6,358 nt of DNA, taken from assembly GCA_036556965.1 (NCBI GenBank), contig DATBIO010000064.1, positions 1 to 6,358 of the forward strand, given 5' to 3'. The notes under the pieces are model-generated. The model had not been told where the DNA came from. It saw only the letters and a program-made list of their open reading frames with translations, and did no database searches. Each line of letters starts with the position of its first letter. The stretch's first letter is position 1. The stretch is from DATBIO01 sp036556965. Its GTDB lineage: Bacteria > Acidobacteriota > Vicinamibacteria > Fen-336. Positions 5,600 through 6,358 of this stretch are shown here, piece by piece. The translations under genes and the position numbers were made by a program.

Positions 5600-6358
5600 T
5601 TGATCAGGACTGCGACGACGGGTGTGCGGCGCTGGCTGGCGGGGGCGGGGGCCCTGCTCCTGACCCTGTGCATGGCCCAGGCCGCGCTGGCCCAGGGGAG
5701 CTTCTACCGGGAGGTCGAGAAGGACGGGCGCATCTACGTCTTCAACAACCAGAAGCAGTTCATGGACTGGGAGAAGTCGGGCGAGGTGGGCGTGGCCATC
5801 ACCCTCCTCGGCTACGGTCCCAACGGGGAGACCATGGTCTTCGACAGCGAGGAGGCCATCCACCTCTACAACTTCAAGCACAACCGGCCCGGCGACCCGC
5901 GCCCCCAGCCCACGCCCACGCCCCCGCCCACCGTCGCCTGGAGCAACGGCACCACGACCCTCAACTTCCCCGGCGTGGCCCAGCTGCGCATCAACAACCG
6001 CATCCAGGTGCGTTACACGCACGAGCTGCCCGACGACAGCGTCACCCTCCCGGGCACCGGGGGCGCCGGCGAGAGCAAGGGCAGCTTCCGCATCCGGCGC
6101 GCGAAGTTCAAGACCGACGGCTGGTTCTACCAGCCCTGGCTGCTCTTCGAGGTGCAGATGAACTGGCCCGCCGCCGCCGGCTCCAACGTGGGCGCCTTCC
6201 TGGAGGACGCCAACATCAACTGGGACCTCACCAGGGGCGACCGCGCGTTCATGATCAAGTTCGGGCAGTACAAGGCCCCCATCGGCCACCAGGAGCTGAC
6301 GTCGTCCGGCTCGCAGCAGTTCGTGGACCGCGCCCTGGTCTCCAACATCTACGCGCTC
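5600..6358 (+). CDS. Phosphate-selective porin (OprP/OprO-type), 5' part, runs off the right end
   Basis: The frame is open from the TTG at 5600 to the last base, giving the first 253 residues of a predicted outer-membrane porin. A signal peptide (1-31) has a basic n-region (VRRW), a hydrophobic core and an ALA-Q cleavage site. Residues 33-95 form a separate small domain (start FYREVEKDGRIYVF, later GYGPNGETMVFD and AIHLYNF), followed by a Pro/Thr-rich linker (about 97-110) and then barrel strands. The barrel part has hallmarks of the porin O/P family: RINNRIQVRY near 130-139, SFRIRRAKFKTDGWFY (162-177), LEDANINWD, and KFGQYKAPIGHQELTSS (220-236) followed by FVDRAL. Family members usually exceed 350 residues, so a substantial 3' part is missing. 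Despite the family name, the substrate need not be phosphate; many relatives are general or polyphosphate/anion channels. The TTG start is chosen from the strong Shine-Dalgarno and the intact signal peptide; GTG at 5624 is the alternative. Confidence 0.9.
   Translation, partial: MIRTATTGVRRWLAGAGALLLTLCMAQAALAQGSFYREVEKDGRIYVFNNQKQFMDWEKSGEVGVAITLLGYGPNGETMVFDSEEAIHLYNFKHNRPGDPRPQPTPTPPPTVAWSNGTTTLNFPGVAQLRINNRIQVRYTHELPDDSVTLPGTGGAGESKGSFRIRRAKFKTDGWFYQPWLLFEVQMNWPAAAGSNVGAFLEDANINWDLTRGDRAFMIKFGQYKAPIGHQELTSSGSQQFVDRALVSNIYAL

Noticed and set aside
5528..6289. A 253-residue minus-strand frame opposite the porin gene
   Set aside because: Its composition is that of a shadow (Gly, Val, Glu, Leu, no motif). 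The plus strand has a strong ribosome-binding site, a signal peptide and porin motifs that run to the window edge.
1..6358. CRISPR arrays, tRNA or rRNA genes, insertion sequences and attachment sites
   Set aside because: No regularly spaced repeats, no tRNA- or rRNA-like sequence, no transposase frame and no terminal inverted repeats were seen; the window is almost fully occupied by four protein genes.

Overview
The window is very GC-rich (roughly 70% by eye). It is packed with envelope and signalling genes of a diderm (Gram-negative-type) bacterium: two predicted outer-membrane beta-barrel proteins, a lipoprotein, and a Hanks-type Ser/Thr kinase with periplasmic domains. The high GC, the GTG/TTG starts, the multidomain kinase and the porin with an extra N-terminal domain suggest a lineage such as Gemmatimonadota, Acidobacteriota or Myxococcota. 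That is an inference; the window contains no phylogenetic marker.

Layout. Three genes lie on the minus strand and read leftward from about 5454: a large Omp85-like outer-membrane protein (2917-5454), a five-module response-regulator/kinase fusion (476-2818), and a small DUF6174-type lipoprotein (30-479). The last two overlap by 4 bases. The first two are separated by 97 bases, which hold a good ribosome-binding site and a possible -10 box but no convincing terminator. A 145-base divergent intergenic region (5455-5599) separates this block from a plus-strand phosphate-selective-porin-type gene. That gene starts at a TTG (5600) behind a strong Shine-Dalgarno sequence and runs off the right end.

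How the genes may work together. The central protein joins a receiver domain and a complete Ser/Thr kinase domain to one membrane segment, two PEGA repeats and a TonB-type C-terminal domain. It therefore carries both cytoplasmic switches and a periplasmic part of the kind that contacts outer-membrane proteins. Next to it is an outer-membrane protein with an Omp85-type barrel. In place of POTRA repeats this protein has a large N-terminal region with GDWDRH and TDRD motifs, resembling the catalytic and metal-binding segments of atypical (Fam20C/HipA/CotH-like) kinases. With the lipoprotein, this looks like a candidate trans-envelope sensing module. The connection is inferred from gene order and domain content only.

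No RNA genes, CRISPR arrays, insertion sequences or other mobile elements were seen. Several very long open frames on the opposite strand are judged to be GC-rich shadows of the real genes.
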